Positions 1 through 7,196 of a stretch of 11,661 nt of DNA are shown here, one piece after another. The position numbers and the translations under genes are program-made. Under the pieces are notes generated by a model. It ran no database searches. It was not told where the DNA came from and worked only from the letters and a program-made list of their open reading frames with translations. Source of the stretch: Parashewanella sp049608225. GTDB lineage: Bacteria > Pseudomonadota > Gammaproteobacteria > Enterobacterales > Shewanellaceae. Within the stretch, counting starts at the first letter, position 1. Each line of letters begins with the position of its first letter. The stretch covers positions 1 to 11,661 of the forward strand of contig JBMYXI010000083.1 in the NCBI GenBank assembly GCA_049608225.1, read 5' to 3'.

Positions 1-2
1 CA

Positions 3-1364
3 AGGATAGAAAGAAAAAAGTTCACAAAGTGTTCAAGCTTATTTGAATTGGATGTACAAAGTGCAACGGAAAAACGTTTGTTTTCGTGTCGTAGCCAGTT
101 TAATCATTCGCTAACTCAAGTTAGCAAGCATAGTTATTTATACCAAGCGATGGATAAAATAGGTCGTTCTCGTTTAATGATGTTTGATCAAACGAGTAAC
201 ACTTCATCTCAATTAAAACTGTTGCAGTCAACCAATAATGTTATTGCTTGGGATTATCATGTTTCAAGTCGAGTACTGGGGATATTGCAAAGCAAAGGTG
301 AAGGCGCAAGTTTGTCTTACGGAAAACTCACCGACGAGGGACGGTTACTTATTCAGCAGCAGCTTTCCATTGAAAAGGAATTTACATCACAGACTCAACT
401 AGCACTGTCAGTGAAGTCCCAATCTAGTGATGAAGCTGTTACCGTCGCACTGACTACGAACAATATGATTCATTGGTATTCCGATCGTGGTTATATTAAT
501 AGTAATGCTGTCGCTCATCCGAGAAATATCAAGCAAACCATCGTTACGAGCAATAACAAGTTGTTGATTTCATTGGCACAAAATAGACGGAAAATTTTGT
601 TGGTTGGTGCTCAAAGCAATACCAAAGATATTTCGTTACTTGATCAACATTATGCCAATGATCGAATGCCGAGATTTCGGCCAAAATCTGATGAGATCAG
701 CTTTTTGAGTGATCGAAATGGCAGTAACCAGCTCTGGTTAGTTGCTGGCGGGCAAGTTTCTCGCTTGACGAATAGCGAGCAAGGCATTGACGAGTACGTA
801 TGGCTGGGTAGGGGCAAAGATCTCGTTTATCTTAGCAATGGTGAATTACGATTACGCAAACAACAGGGTACTGATATTAAGCTCGCCATACCCCAAACAA
901 AGTTGAATGTGTTACAAGCGATTGATGATCACACATTATTGTTACTTTTGAAGGACGGCTCCCATGGTCAAATTGTTAAGTATTCAATAAAAACGGCGGT
1001 ATTGGAAGTCATTTATCAAGGTGATATTAGCTGGGGACAACTGCTTGAAAGTCGGTTGCTGTTTAGTGATTCTTTGGGAACGTTGTTTGAATTCAATTTG
1101 GATACTAAAAACGCGCAACCCAAGTTAATAAAGCCCCAAGCTGATTTTATGCTGCATGTATTGTTTATAACGCGTGATGCAGGAATTTATTTCCAAGATA
1201 AAAAATTCAATATCTGGCGATACGATCAAACAGGAAAAATTGAATTATTTGATAAATATGAGAAAAAAACGCCGTTTATTTATGATATTGAACCAACAAA
1301 ACGGCGTTATTTAGCACACACTTTTCCTGAAAAATTTAGTCAGCTAGCGGAGTTATCTTTTTAA
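3..1364 (+). CDS. Beta-propeller (PD40/TolB-like) protein, 5'-truncated; probable C-terminal sensor part of a larger protein
   Basis: The reading frame is open from base 3 to the TAA at 1362-1364, giving at least 453 residues. The gene therefore starts outside the window, and the TTG at 48 is not needed as a start. About 220-250 residues into the fragment is a recognisable PD40/TolB-type blade: a PRFRPKSDEISFLSDRNG core, then QLWLV, then a G-x-VSRLT strand. Weaker repeats of hydrophobic strands separated by turns run through the rest, as expected for a multi-blade propeller. No signal peptide or membrane helix is visible, but the N-terminus is missing. In Shewanella-like bacteria such propellers often form the periplasmic half of CadC/ToxR-like winged-helix regulators; that assignment is inference, and a free-standing TolB-like protein is possible. 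The last 29 bp overlap the convergent esterase-like gene, and that gene's terminator lies within this coding region. Confidence 0.6.
   Translation, partial: RIERKKFTKCSSLFELDVQSATEKRLFSCRSQFNHSLTQVSKHSYLYQAMDKIGRSRLMMFDQTSNTSSQLKLLQSTNNVIAWDYHVSSRVLGILQSKGEGASLSYGKLTDEGRLLIQQQLSIEKEFTSQTQLALSVKSQSSDEAVTVALTTNNMIHWYSDRGYINSNAVAHPRNIKQTIVTSNNKLLISLAQNRRKILLVGAQSNTKDISLLDQHYANDRMPRFRPKSDEISFLSDRNGSNQLWLVAGGQVSRLTNSEQGIDEYVWLGRGKDLVYLSNGELRLRKQQGTDIKLAIPQTKLNVLQAIDDHTLLLLLKDGSHGQIVKYSIKTAVLEVIYQGDISWGQLLESRLLFSDSLGTLFEFNLDTKNAQPKLIKPQADFMLHVLFITRDAGIYFQDKKFNIWRYDQTGKIELFDKYEKKTPFIYDIEPTKRRYLAHTFPEKFSQLAELSF
1263..1308 (-). terminator. Rho-independent terminator of the esterase-like gene, inside the convergent CDS
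   Basis: On the minus strand a perfect 10-bp stem (AACGCCGTTT, bases 1308-1299, pairing with AAACGGCGTT, bases 1277-1268) has a 21-nt loop and runs directly into more T residues (bases 1267-1263). It begins 27 nt after the esterase-like stop codon. The plus strand has no T-run after the stem, so it should work only for the minus-strand gene. The loop is long for a classic terminator. Confidence 0.6.
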
Positions 1365-2139
1365 AATAATGCTCAAGCGTTAAGGTGAATCTTGTTATTG
1401 GCGGCTGTAAATAATAGTTATTACTGTCATCTGCAAAGGTTATTTGAGTGTAATTTGATAAAGGCATTAAGGTGCTTGTTAACTTTTGATATTGCTTTTG
1501 GTCTTGACCTATACTGCCAAGGGATAAAAACAAGGGTTTGTCTGCGTATAATTGCTTGTTATTTTTCATTTTCTTGGTTGTAAAGTTTTCAATTAAGCCT
1601 GATTTATCTAAGGAAAGAGCTGGGCTAAGACTTATGTATGCATCAAATAGCTGTGGTTGCTTCTGATATACATAAATCGGCAAATTACCGTAAGAAGAAA
1701 ATCCTTCTAGTATCTGTTTTCCTGCGGCTCTATAGTTGGCTTTAATAAAGGGTAACAGGGCTGTTTTTAGCCATTGTGTTGTGGCTAAATTGAACTTCCC
1801 TGATGCACCATCATATTTATTTTGTTTTTTACCGTCAGTTATTGTTGGCACGCTTACCAAGATAAGAGGAGGAATAGGGCTCCAGTCTACATGAGTATGC
1901 CAGTCGAGTATGGCTTTCATCAACTCAAATCTGCGATTTCCAGCCGTGGTATAAAGCACCGAGTATTGCTGTTGAGATTGATGGTAATCTTCAGGCAAAT
2001 AAACAGTGATATTTGCCTCTTTGATATCAGATTTTAATTGATGATTAAATTCTCGCTGTACTTTGCTATCAGCTAAACAATTAAACGTGATATTTCCAAG
2101 TACTAGAATGCTGATGATGAACTTTATACATTGATACAT
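1336..2139 (-). CDS. Secreted alpha/beta-hydrolase (putative esterase, PF00756-like), possibly lacking the catalytic His
   Basis: This 267-residue protein begins with a Sec-type signal peptide: a hydrophobic stretch at residues 6-20 and likely cleavage after CLA (residue 23), giving a periplasmic or secreted product. The core looks like the putative esterase family: an early ITVYLPEDY strand, a nucleophile elbow GFSSYG with Ser148 as candidate nucleophile, and DAYISLSPAL after it, as in Fes/esterase D relatives. Near the C-terminus, where the family usually has an E/D-x-x-H segment, the sequence reads FADDSNNYYLQPP with no histidine. The only later His is H257, in the final helix. It may be a non-catalytic member or use another residue. 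A weak purine-rich ribosome site (GAGAAAG) precedes the ATG. It is probably its own transcription unit, 171 nt downstream of the ankyrin gene. The substrate is unknown. Confidence 0.75.
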   Translation of the reverse strand: MYQCIKFIISILVLGNITFNCLADSKVQREFNHQLKSDIKEANITVYLPEDYHQSQQQYSVLYTTAGNRRFELMKAILDWHTHVDWSPIPPLILVSVPTITDGKKQNKYDGASGKFNLATTQWLKTALLPFIKANYRAAGKQILEGFSSYGNLPIYVYQKQPQLFDAYISLSPALSLDKSGLIENFTTKKMKNNKQLYADKPLFLSLGSIGQDQKQYQKLTSTLMPLSNYTQITFADDSNNYYLQPPITRFTLTLEHYFKKITPLAD

Positions 2140-2230
2140 TTACTTTCTCTTTGTAAAGGTTAAAGAGCTTGTAATCTGCACTATGCTTGAAAACATTACT
2201 TGAAATAAAACTGATGAAAAGCTGATTTTT

Positions 2231-2246
2231 GTCTCAGACTGTCTCA
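2231..2246. repeat. Direct repeat GTCTCA, two copies 10 bp apart
   Basis: GTCTCA occurs at 2231-2236 and again at 2241-2246, an offset of one helical turn. They lie in the gap between the ankyrin gene's stop and the esterase-like gene's start, about 95 bp upstream of the latter. The overlapping AGACTGTCT is also a small dyad. This could be an operator but is short enough to be chance. Confidence 0.3.
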
Positions 2247-2310
2247 TTTTTAGCTACACCTAATAAAAGGAACTTATTCGAAGAAATAGGGGATGGTTGA
2301 TATTGAGTCT

Positions 2311-3378
2311 CTATATCTCTTTATTATCAATGAACCTGTTTCCTTCACTTTCTTCATCTGAGTACCTAAAATTGCGTTTGCCAAAATAAGCTGATTTACC
2401 TTCTGATTTATCCTCTGACTTCCTGATATATGGGCTAATTCCAGTCGATTTATCATCATCTACAGCGCTGGCTGAGTCTTCATCGCTGTTAGTTAACGCC
2501 CTGAAAGATATAGCACCTTTTTCTACGCCAAAGGCCGAGCGCTTAATTGGGAATCTTGTTATTTCTTTTTTGAAAGATGAGCGTTCTAGCCATGGGGCAA
2601 GCGTGCTTATATCTTCTACTTTCTTAAACCCTTTCAATGATACACCTGCTTCGATTAATCGATATGCAAGTTCGCCAAAGCCTTTTTTAGCTGTGAGCAT
2701 TAAAGGTGTGCAAGGTGTACTTTTGCTTAGTTGAGCTTTGGCGTCAAAGGCTGTTAATAGCTGTTGTTGATTAAACGCAAAATCAGTCGATGGATTTTTC
2801 GCTTCTCGAATAATTAATTCAATCACAGTTACTTTTCCAGTAGCGCACATGTGGTGAAATGCAGACCAGCCCTCGTTATTCGGTAAAAATGGATTTGCCC
2901 CCTGTTCAAGCAATACCCCAAGTAATGAATCGTCTTGATTTCTTGTTCGTGCTAAGTAATACAACGCTGTGTTGCCATGCTTGTCTTGATGGTTAATATT
3001 GGCCCCATCTTGAACGATTTGACTGACTCCTTCACGGTTAGCTCTCTCTGCTTGGGTTACTAAGTCTTTGGATTGTGTAAGTTTGTATTCTATTGCTTCT
3101 CGTGCATTGATTACCCATTGAGGTGCTTCTGATACTTCCTGATTTTCTTTAGCTTCGGTATGAAAATAGCGTAATGCATAAAGAGAAGGGGGGTAAACGT
3201 TGTGAATGACAGTTAATTTGTACGATTGATTTTTGCTTGAGTCCGTTTGATGCTCGAAAGTAACGAGAAATTTTTGTGTATTCGGATCTGTGATTTGAGT
3301 TAATTGTTTGCTGGTGATCTTTGAAGCATTTATGGTGATATTGACTGCTGTTTGCCGCTCAACCGCACATGTAGCCAT
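2311..3378 (-). CDS. Ankyrin-repeat protein with acidic Ser/Lys-rich C-terminal tail
   Basis: This 355-residue protein has no signal peptide or membrane segment, so it is cytoplasmic or exported by a non-Sec route. Residues 1-80 form an unrecognised beta-rich region. Ankyrin repeats follow: residues 108-131 (DGANINHQDKHGNTAL hairpin), 135-165 (LLEQGANPF), 168-195 (GWSAFHHMCATGKVTVIELI) and 221-248 (TPLMLTAKKGFGELAYRLIEAGVSL). Residues 295-355 are low complexity, rich in S, E, D and K, with repeated KSEDKSEG / SDEESEG patterns. Ankyrin repeats bind proteins; the partner is unknown. Some bacterial ankyrin proteins are secreted effectors, but nothing here proves that. The ATG at 3378 is the only reasonable start: an in-frame stop lies at 3399-3397 with no start codon between. 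Only a poor GGA sits 12 nt upstream, and no Shine-Dalgarno is well placed. No clear terminator follows. Confidence 0.8.
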   Translation of the reverse strand: MATCAVERQTAVNITINASKITSKQLTQITDPNTQKFLVTFEHQTDSSKNQSYKLTVIHNVYPPSLYALRYFHTEAKENQEVSEAPQWVINAREAIEYKLTQSKDLVTQAERANREGVSQIVQDGANINHQDKHGNTALYYLARTRNQDDSLLGVLLEQGANPFLPNNEGWSAFHHMCATGKVTVIELIIREAKNPSTDFAFNQQQLLTAFDAKAQLSKSTPCTPLMLTAKKGFGELAYRLIEAGVSLKGFKKVEDISTLAPWLERSSFKKEITRFPIKRSAFGVEKGAISFRALTNSDEDSASAVDDDKSTGISPYIRKSEDKSEGKSAYFGKRNFRYSDEESEGNRFIDNKEI

Positions 3379-3384
3379 AGCTGT

Positions 3385-3390
3385 ATTATA
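3385..3390 (-). promoter_or_regulatory. Consensus -10 box (TATAAT) abutting the ankyrin start codon
   Basis: On the minus strand a perfect TATAAT ends six bases before the ATG of the ankyrin gene, so transcription would be expected to start at or next to the A of the ATG (a leaderless mRNA). The -35 region at 17-18 bp spacing (GCAAAA or AGCAAA) is poor and there is no extended -10 TG. An alternative upstream promoter (ATGACA with a weak TTAGAT, 17 bp apart) could give a short leader instead. Confidence 0.4.
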
Positions 3391-3432
3391 TCCGCTTTAT
3401 CTAATGATTTTGCTAACATAATGTCATGTTTT

Positions 3433-3461
3433 TTGACGAGCAAAAATTAAACTTTGTTAAT
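3433..3461 (+). promoter_or_regulatory. Candidate sigma70 promoter for the ligase-phosphatase pair
   Basis: TTGACG (3433-3438, 5 of 6 to consensus) is followed after 17 bp by GTTAAT (3456-3461, 4 of 6). Transcription would begin near 3468, leaving a leader of about 110 nt before the ligase ATG. It lies in the divergent gap between the ankyrin gene and the ligase gene. The -10 is weak, so this is a tentative call. Confidence 0.35.
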
Positions 3462-3570
3462 CTCTTTGTATTGTATACAGCGTGGGAGTGTTACGTTTAG
3501 TTGCGGCTGTGCTCCTTGAAAAATAGTTAAAACTGAGTATGTTAAATAGTTAGGTGTCAGTCACTACAGC

Positions 3571-3575
3571 AAGGA
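3571..3575 (+). promoter_or_regulatory. Ribosome-binding site that fixes the ligase start at 3581
   Basis: AAGGA ends five bases before the ATG at 3581. It overlaps the ATG at 3575 and lies downstream of the GTG at 3554, so it can serve only the 3581 start. That start also places a clean signal peptide at the N-terminus. Confidence 0.65.
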
Positions 3576-3580
3576 TGCAT

Positions 3581-4465
3581 ATGAAAATCACCTTTTACTT
3601 TCCCGTTAGTTCTGTTATTTACCGAGTGCTGTCTCTGCTAGTTATTTCCACTTATGCATGCTTAGCTAACGCGCTGCCAATGGAAAGAGAGCTTCAGCTC
3701 GCGAGTAAACTACAACTGACATCTCCGATCGGTTCATACCTTGTAAGTGAAAAATATGATGGTGTAAGAGGACGCTGGGACGGAAAACAGATGTGGACAC
3801 GAGCAGGCAATAAGATTGAGTTGCCGCTGCAATTCACTCAAAATTTTCCCATGGAAGTATTAGATGGAGAATTGTGGATTGGCAGGGGCAAGTTTGAACA
3901 AGTTTCCGCATTGGTTCGAACCAAAGATACCAAGTATATAGATTGGAAAAACGTTCGCTTTATGGTGTTTGATGTACCTGAGCATCAAGGTTCTTTTGTT
4001 CAACGATATCGCTATGCCTTAAATAAATTTGGTGGCGTTAGCTCACATTTATCAGTAATAAAGCAAACAAGTGTTAAGGATAAAGCCGCACTAGAGCAGT
4101 GGCTAACAAAGATAGTTGCACAAGGCGGCGAAGGGTTAATGCTGCATAAAAAGACCAGCTTATATCGAGATGGTCGAAATCCTGACTTAATGAAAATGAA
4201 GCTGTATTCGGACGCTGAAGCAATCGTTGTTAAACACCTTGAAGGTAAGGGCAAGTTTGAGGGGATGATGGGAGCTTTGCTGGTGGAAATGCCATCGGGG
4301 AAACGCTTTAAAATTGGGTCAGGTTTTACCAATAAAGATAGACAACATCCTCCTAAAGTCGGTAGTGTGATAACTTATAAATATTATGGGATGACTCAAA
4401 AAGGCACGCCACGATTTGCCAGTTTTCTCAGAATTAGATCAGACAATCAGATTTATCAAGAATAG
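3581..4465 (+). CDS. ligE: Periplasmic ATP-dependent DNA ligase (LigE type)
   Basis: This enzyme seals nicks in DNA using ATP through a ligase-AMP intermediate. The 294-residue protein has a signal peptide (hydrophobic residues 11-28, likely cleavage after ANA at 31), so it acts outside the cytoplasm. Ligase motifs appear in order: EKYDGVR with adenylated Lys58 (motif I), TRAGN at 73-77, LDGELW with Glu97, FMVFDV at 127-132 (motif III), GGEGLML at 182-188 (motif IV) and LMKMKLY at 203-209 (motif V). An OB-fold region follows (231-286). Only the nucleotidyltransferase and OB domains are present, the minimal LigE architecture; the main replicative ligase of such bacteria is NAD-dependent LigA. 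Extracytoplasmic LigE enzymes have been linked to DNA uptake and extracellular DNA. The chosen ATG has AAGGA five bases upstream; the in-frame GTG at 3554 lacks this. The phosphatase gene follows after 9 bp. Confidence 0.9.
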   Translation: MKITFYFPVSSVIYRVLSLLVISTYACLANALPMERELQLASKLQLTSPIGSYLVSEKYDGVRGRWDGKQMWTRAGNKIELPLQFTQNFPMEVLDGELWIGRGKFEQVSALVRTKDTKYIDWKNVRFMVFDVPEHQGSFVQRYRYALNKFGGVSSHLSVIKQTSVKDKAALEQWLTKIVAQGGEGLMLHKKTSLYRDGRNPDLMKMKLYSDAEAIVVKHLEGKGKFEGMMGALLVEMPSGKRFKIGSGFTNKDRQHPPKVGSVITYKYYGMTQKGTPRFASFLRIRSDNQIYQE

Positions 4466-4474
4466 GTCAATAAC

Positions 4475-4936
4475 ATGAATTCAGTACATTCTATTTTATT
4501 CGTATGTATGGGCAATATATGCCGCTCACCCACTGCTGAGGCAGTATTTAGAAAAGAGCTTGAGCGAGCTGGGGTCAGTAATATCAAACTGGACAGTGCT
4601 GGTACGATCGGGTTTCATCAAGGTAATTTACCTGATCTTAGAGCAAGAGTGGCTGGTGAAAAGCGTGGATTGAGTTTTCAAGGTATCACAGCTAGGCAAG
4701 TTGTCGATTCTGACTTTGAAAAGTTTGATTTAATTCTTGCCGCAGATAAAGCCAATCTTGCCGATTTAACTTTGCGTTGCCCTGTTCAGTATCGAAGTAA
4801 ACTTAAACTGATGTTATCGTTTAATGCTGACAATGAAGCCGAAGTACCTGATCCCTATTATGGCGGTGATGAAGGGTTTGAAAATGTACTTGATCTATTA
4901 GAATTGAGCGCAAAAAACTTTATAAAATCTCAATGA
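4475..4936 (+). CDS. Low-molecular-weight protein tyrosine phosphatase
   Basis: This is a cytoplasmic phosphotyrosine phosphatase of 153 residues, the normal family length. The signature loop CMGNICRSPT begins at nucleophile Cys11, with Arg17 and Ser18 in their usual places. The general-acid segment is VPDPYYGG, with Asp126 as the acid and the following Tyr pair typical of the classical LMW-PTP branch. SAGT at residues 41-44 is also characteristic. It starts 9 bp after the ligase stop. Its weak AGG ribosome site overlaps that stop codon, so it is probably co-transcribed and perhaps translationally coupled. No tyrosine kinase or capsule gene lies nearby, so its substrate cannot be inferred from context; Wzb-like roles are therefore less likely. 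No strong terminator follows before the convergent membrane-protein gene, 22 bp away. Confidence 0.9.
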   Translation: MNSVHSILFVCMGNICRSPTAEAVFRKELERAGVSNIKLDSAGTIGFHQGNLPDLRARVAGEKRGLSFQGITARQVVDSDFEKFDLILAADKANLADLTLRCPVQYRSKLKLMLSFNADNEAEVPDPYYGGDEGFENVLDLLELSAKNFIKSQ

Positions 4937-4958
4937 ATTGCGCATCAATTGTTAAAAG

Positions 4959-5315
4959 TTAGCCTGAAAATGGACGATTAGAGGTTAAGTTAGCAACGCC
5001 TTTAACTAGTCGGTAAATCGTCCAAATAAATACGGCGAATAAAATAAACCAACCAACAAAAAACCATACAGTGACGATACCAATTAAACTGAAGATTAGC
5101 CCCCAAACAAACACTGAACAGATATTTTTGTAATGATCTTGAAAAATACTTTGGGTCGCATCTGCCTTTTTGACCATGGCCCAAATAAAACCTACAAACC
5201 AAAATATACCGGTAAGGAGCCCCAGTCCCATCAGTACATAAGCAATGAGTGCGTGAGTTTTGGCATTGGAGTCGTAATCAGAAAGGGGGAGATTGGCGTC
5301 ATTTTGATAGCTCAT
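4959..5315 (-). CDS. Small three-helix inner-membrane protein, DUF4870-like
   Basis: This 118-residue protein has a hydrophilic N-terminus of about 18 residues and three predicted membrane helices, near residues 21-47, 62-82 and 84-106. Features shared with the widespread DUF4870-like membrane family are THALIAYVLMGLG in helix 1, WAMVKKADA after it, a D-H-Y-K-N turn before helix 2, and the final IWTIYRLVKGVANL. No catalytic motif is visible and the function is unknown. AAGGAA lies 7 nt before the ATG, supporting this start. It is transcribed away from the M28 peptidase gene upstream but is separated from it by a probable terminator, so it likely has its own promoter in the AT-rich gap 5316-5410. 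The 3' end carries a 9-bp inverted repeat. Confidence 0.8.
   Translation of the reverse strand: MSYQNDANLPLSDYDSNAKTHALIAYVLMGLGLLTGIFWFVGFIWAMVKKADATQSIFQDHYKNICSVFVWGLIFSLIGIVTVWFFVGWFILFAVFIWTIYRLVKGVANLTSNRPFSG
4971..5024. repeat. Inverted repeat TGGACGATT / AATCGTCCA at the convergent gene ends
   Basis: Perfect 9-bp arms (4971-4979 and 5016-5024) flank a 36-nt spacer that itself contains GTTAA/TTAAC, which could form a nested stem. The structure lies in the last coding codons of the small membrane protein, just past the phosphatase stop. On the minus strand it is followed by TTTT. It may fold at the 3' ends of both converging transcripts, but it is not a canonical terminator. Confidence 0.4.
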
Positions 5316-5407
5316 TTGATAATTCCTTTTGTCAATTTTTAAAAGTAATAAATTAAGCTAGCATATTTTTTAAGCGTAATGAACGAAGCTGATTAAATTA
5401 ACGTTTT

Positions 5408-5446
5408 AAAAATAAGTGTGCTGGCACGATCATCAGCACCAGCACA
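5408..5446 (-). terminator. Probable terminator of the M28 peptidase gene
   Basis: An 8-bp stem (TGTGCTGG at 5417-5424 with CCAGCACA at 5439-5446) with a 14-nt loop lies 13 nt past the peptidase stop on the minus strand. It is followed by CTTA and then five T residues (bases 5412-5408). The T-run is displaced by four bases from the stem, so efficiency is uncertain. It would insulate the downstream membrane-protein gene. Confidence 0.5.
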
Positions 5447-5459
5447 TCATTCAATGTTA

Positions 5460-7151
5460 TTACTTTGCAGGGCGAAGATAATAAAACTCGGTGCCGTGAT
5501 AGTAACCTGGCCATGCACCATCATTGGCGAGTTTTTCAGCTGCTTGAGCATAAACAGCGAGATCTTGTAGTGCGCCCTCGACATTCCAATCTGAGCGATA
5601 CTCATCACAGACGCTGTGATAACACCCTTTACGAATTTGTTGCATGTGTTTTTTGTAGTTAGCAGTTTCAGCATCAACGGGTTGACTGCCACCACCTGCA
5701 AATACTGCTGGCACACCAAATTTAGCAAAGCTAAAGTGATCTGAGCGGAAGAACCCGCCAGCTTCTGGGTGAGCCTCAGGCATTGCAACACGATTTTGAG
5801 TTAAGGCTGCTTGGATTAGGTAGTTTTCTAATTGAGACTTTCCTTTACCTACGATTTTATAATCTTTGGTTTTGCCATAAATATTGGTGCTGTCGAGATT
5901 AAAAACTGCGACGGTTTTATCTAATGGATAAAGAGGATGTTCAGCGTAATAACGAGAGCCGAGCAATCCTTGTTCTTCACCTGTTGCAGCAATAAAGGTG
6001 ATGGAACGCTTAAGTGGCTGACCATTTATAGCTTTCTGAGCAAAAAGGCGTGCAATTTCCATAATGCCAGCTGTACCAGAGGCATTATCTAACGCACCAT
6101 TATAGATTTGATCGCCTGTTTTAGTTTCATCTTTGCCAATATGATCCCAGTGTGCGATAAAAGCGATGTGCTCATCCTTGGCACTTGTTCCCTCTAGCGT
6201 GGCAACCACATTATAGCTGTCTGCGTAGCTGATTTGATTGGTAAATTTAATGTTGGCTGTTTGTTTTAGCTTGGCAAACGTCGGTTTAATTGCCGCTTGA
6301 TTTGCTAATGAGCTAAAATCTAGCGCCGATTTTTTAAATAGCTGTTTTGCAATATCGAGTGTTATCCACCCTTCCACATCAATTTTTTTGTGGTTGGCTT
6401 GATCTTCAGCAGCTAAATCTTGCTGTGCCCCTGTCCAGCTGTTTTCAACTACCGACCAAGGGTAAGATGCAGGTTCTGTTTGATGAATAATTAACGCACC
6501 AATAGCACCTTGACGACTCGCTTCGGCATATTTGTAATCCCAACGACCATAGTAGGTCATCGTTTTACCATTGAATTTACCTAAATCAGGTCGAGCAAAG
6601 CCTGGATCATTGACTAAGATAACTGCAATCTTGCCTTTCATATCGACACCTTGATAATCATTCCACTGATATTCAGGGGCATTGATGCCGTAGCCAACAA
6701 ACACTAATGGTGCTTTATTGATGTCGATTTTTGTTGTGTTTTTGCGGCTGTTAATCACCACATCTTTACGATAAGTTAGTGGCAATTCACCTAGCGTAAC
6801 GTGAGCACTTGCTTCATCTGTGGTGTAGCTGATCATAGGCACAGCTTGTAAATAACTGCCTTTGTTCGCGCCTGTTAACCCCATTTTTTTAAATTCAGCC
6901 GTTAAATAAGCAAGGGTTTTCTTTTCACCGATAGTTGCTGGTGCTCGCCCTTCAAACTCATCAGAAGCAAGTACTTTAATGTCGTTACGAAATCGTGCTT
7001 CATTAAATTGATCAGCCGTTATTTTATCTGTGGTTGGAAGAGTAATTGAAGTGGATGAGTTTGTTGGCTCTATTTTATGATGACTACCGCAAGCACTGAG
7101 AAGCGATAACGCACTGATGAAAAGTGTACTAATAGCAATTGGTTTTCTCAT
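5460..7151 (-). CDS. M28-family zinc aminopeptidase lipoprotein with PA domain
   Basis: This predicted extracytoplasmic peptidase removes N-terminal residues from peptides using two zinc ions. From the ATG at 7151 it is 563 residues, starting with a lipoprotein signal: lipobox LLSAC with Cys21 as the lipidated residue, followed by Gly, which suggests outer-membrane sorting. A protease-associated (PA) insert lies around residues 130-260. The M28 residues all appear intact: HWD (H334, D336), D355 in GALDNASG, E392-E393 in GEEQGLLG, D420 in FNLDSTN and H472 in SDHFSF. Two cysteines, C510 and C515, could form a disulfide. GAAGG-like site GAAGG lies 6 nt before this ATG. An in-frame ATG at 7301 would add 50 residues but runs across the purN end and terminator, and would bury the signal peptide. 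It forms a single-gene unit between two terminators. Confidence 0.92.
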   Translation of the reverse strand: MRKPIAISTLFISALSLLSACGSHHKIEPTNSSTSITLPTTDKITADQFNEARFRNDIKVLASDEFEGRAPATIGEKKTLAYLTAEFKKMGLTGANKGSYLQAVPMISYTTDEASAHVTLGELPLTYRKDVVINSRKNTTKIDINKAPLVFVGYGINAPEYQWNDYQGVDMKGKIAVILVNDPGFARPDLGKFNGKTMTYYGRWDYKYAEASRQGAIGALIIHQTEPASYPWSVVENSWTGAQQDLAAEDQANHKKIDVEGWITLDIAKQLFKKSALDFSSLANQAAIKPTFAKLKQTANIKFTNQISYADSYNVVATLEGTSAKDEHIAFIAHWDHIGKDETKTGDQIYNGALDNASGTAGIMEIARLFAQKAINGQPLKRSITFIAATGEEQGLLGSRYYAEHPLYPLDKTVAVFNLDSTNIYGKTKDYKIVGKGKSQLENYLIQAALTQNRVAMPEAHPEAGGFFRSDHFSFAKFGVPAVFAGGGSQPVDAETANYKKHMQQIRKGCYHSVCDEYRSDWNVEGALQDLAVYAQAAEKLANDGAWPGYYHGTEFYYLRPAK

Positions 7152-7157
7152 TGTTAA

Positions 7158-7162
7158 CCTTC
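7158..7162 (-). promoter_or_regulatory. Ribosome-binding site that fixes the M28 peptidase start
   Basis: GAAGG on the minus strand ends 6 nt before the ATG at 7151, the start that exposes the lipoprotein signal. This argues against the longer frame starting at 7301. Confidence 0.7.
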
Positions 7163-7196
7163 TATTATCTGGGCGTGACATAAAAAAACTGGTGTT

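Noticed and set aside
48..50. TTG as the start codon of the propeller gene
   Set aside because: The frame is open to the window edge, there is no convincing ribosome site before the TTG, and the protein appears to begin upstream.
1392..2037. Small plus-strand open frames inside the esterase-like gene
   Set aside because: They are antisense shadows with no ribosome site and no recognisable protein character; the same applies to the other short frames opposite purM, purN, upp, the ligase and the peptidase.
3554..3580. GTG start adding nine residues to the ligase
   Set aside because: The AAGGA site lies downstream of this GTG and is well spaced only for the ATG at 3581, which begins directly with the signal peptide.
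5330..5335. TTGACA on the minus strand as a -35 box for the small membrane protein
   Set aside because: It lies only about 15 nt upstream of the ATG, so the matching -10 would fall inside the coding region.
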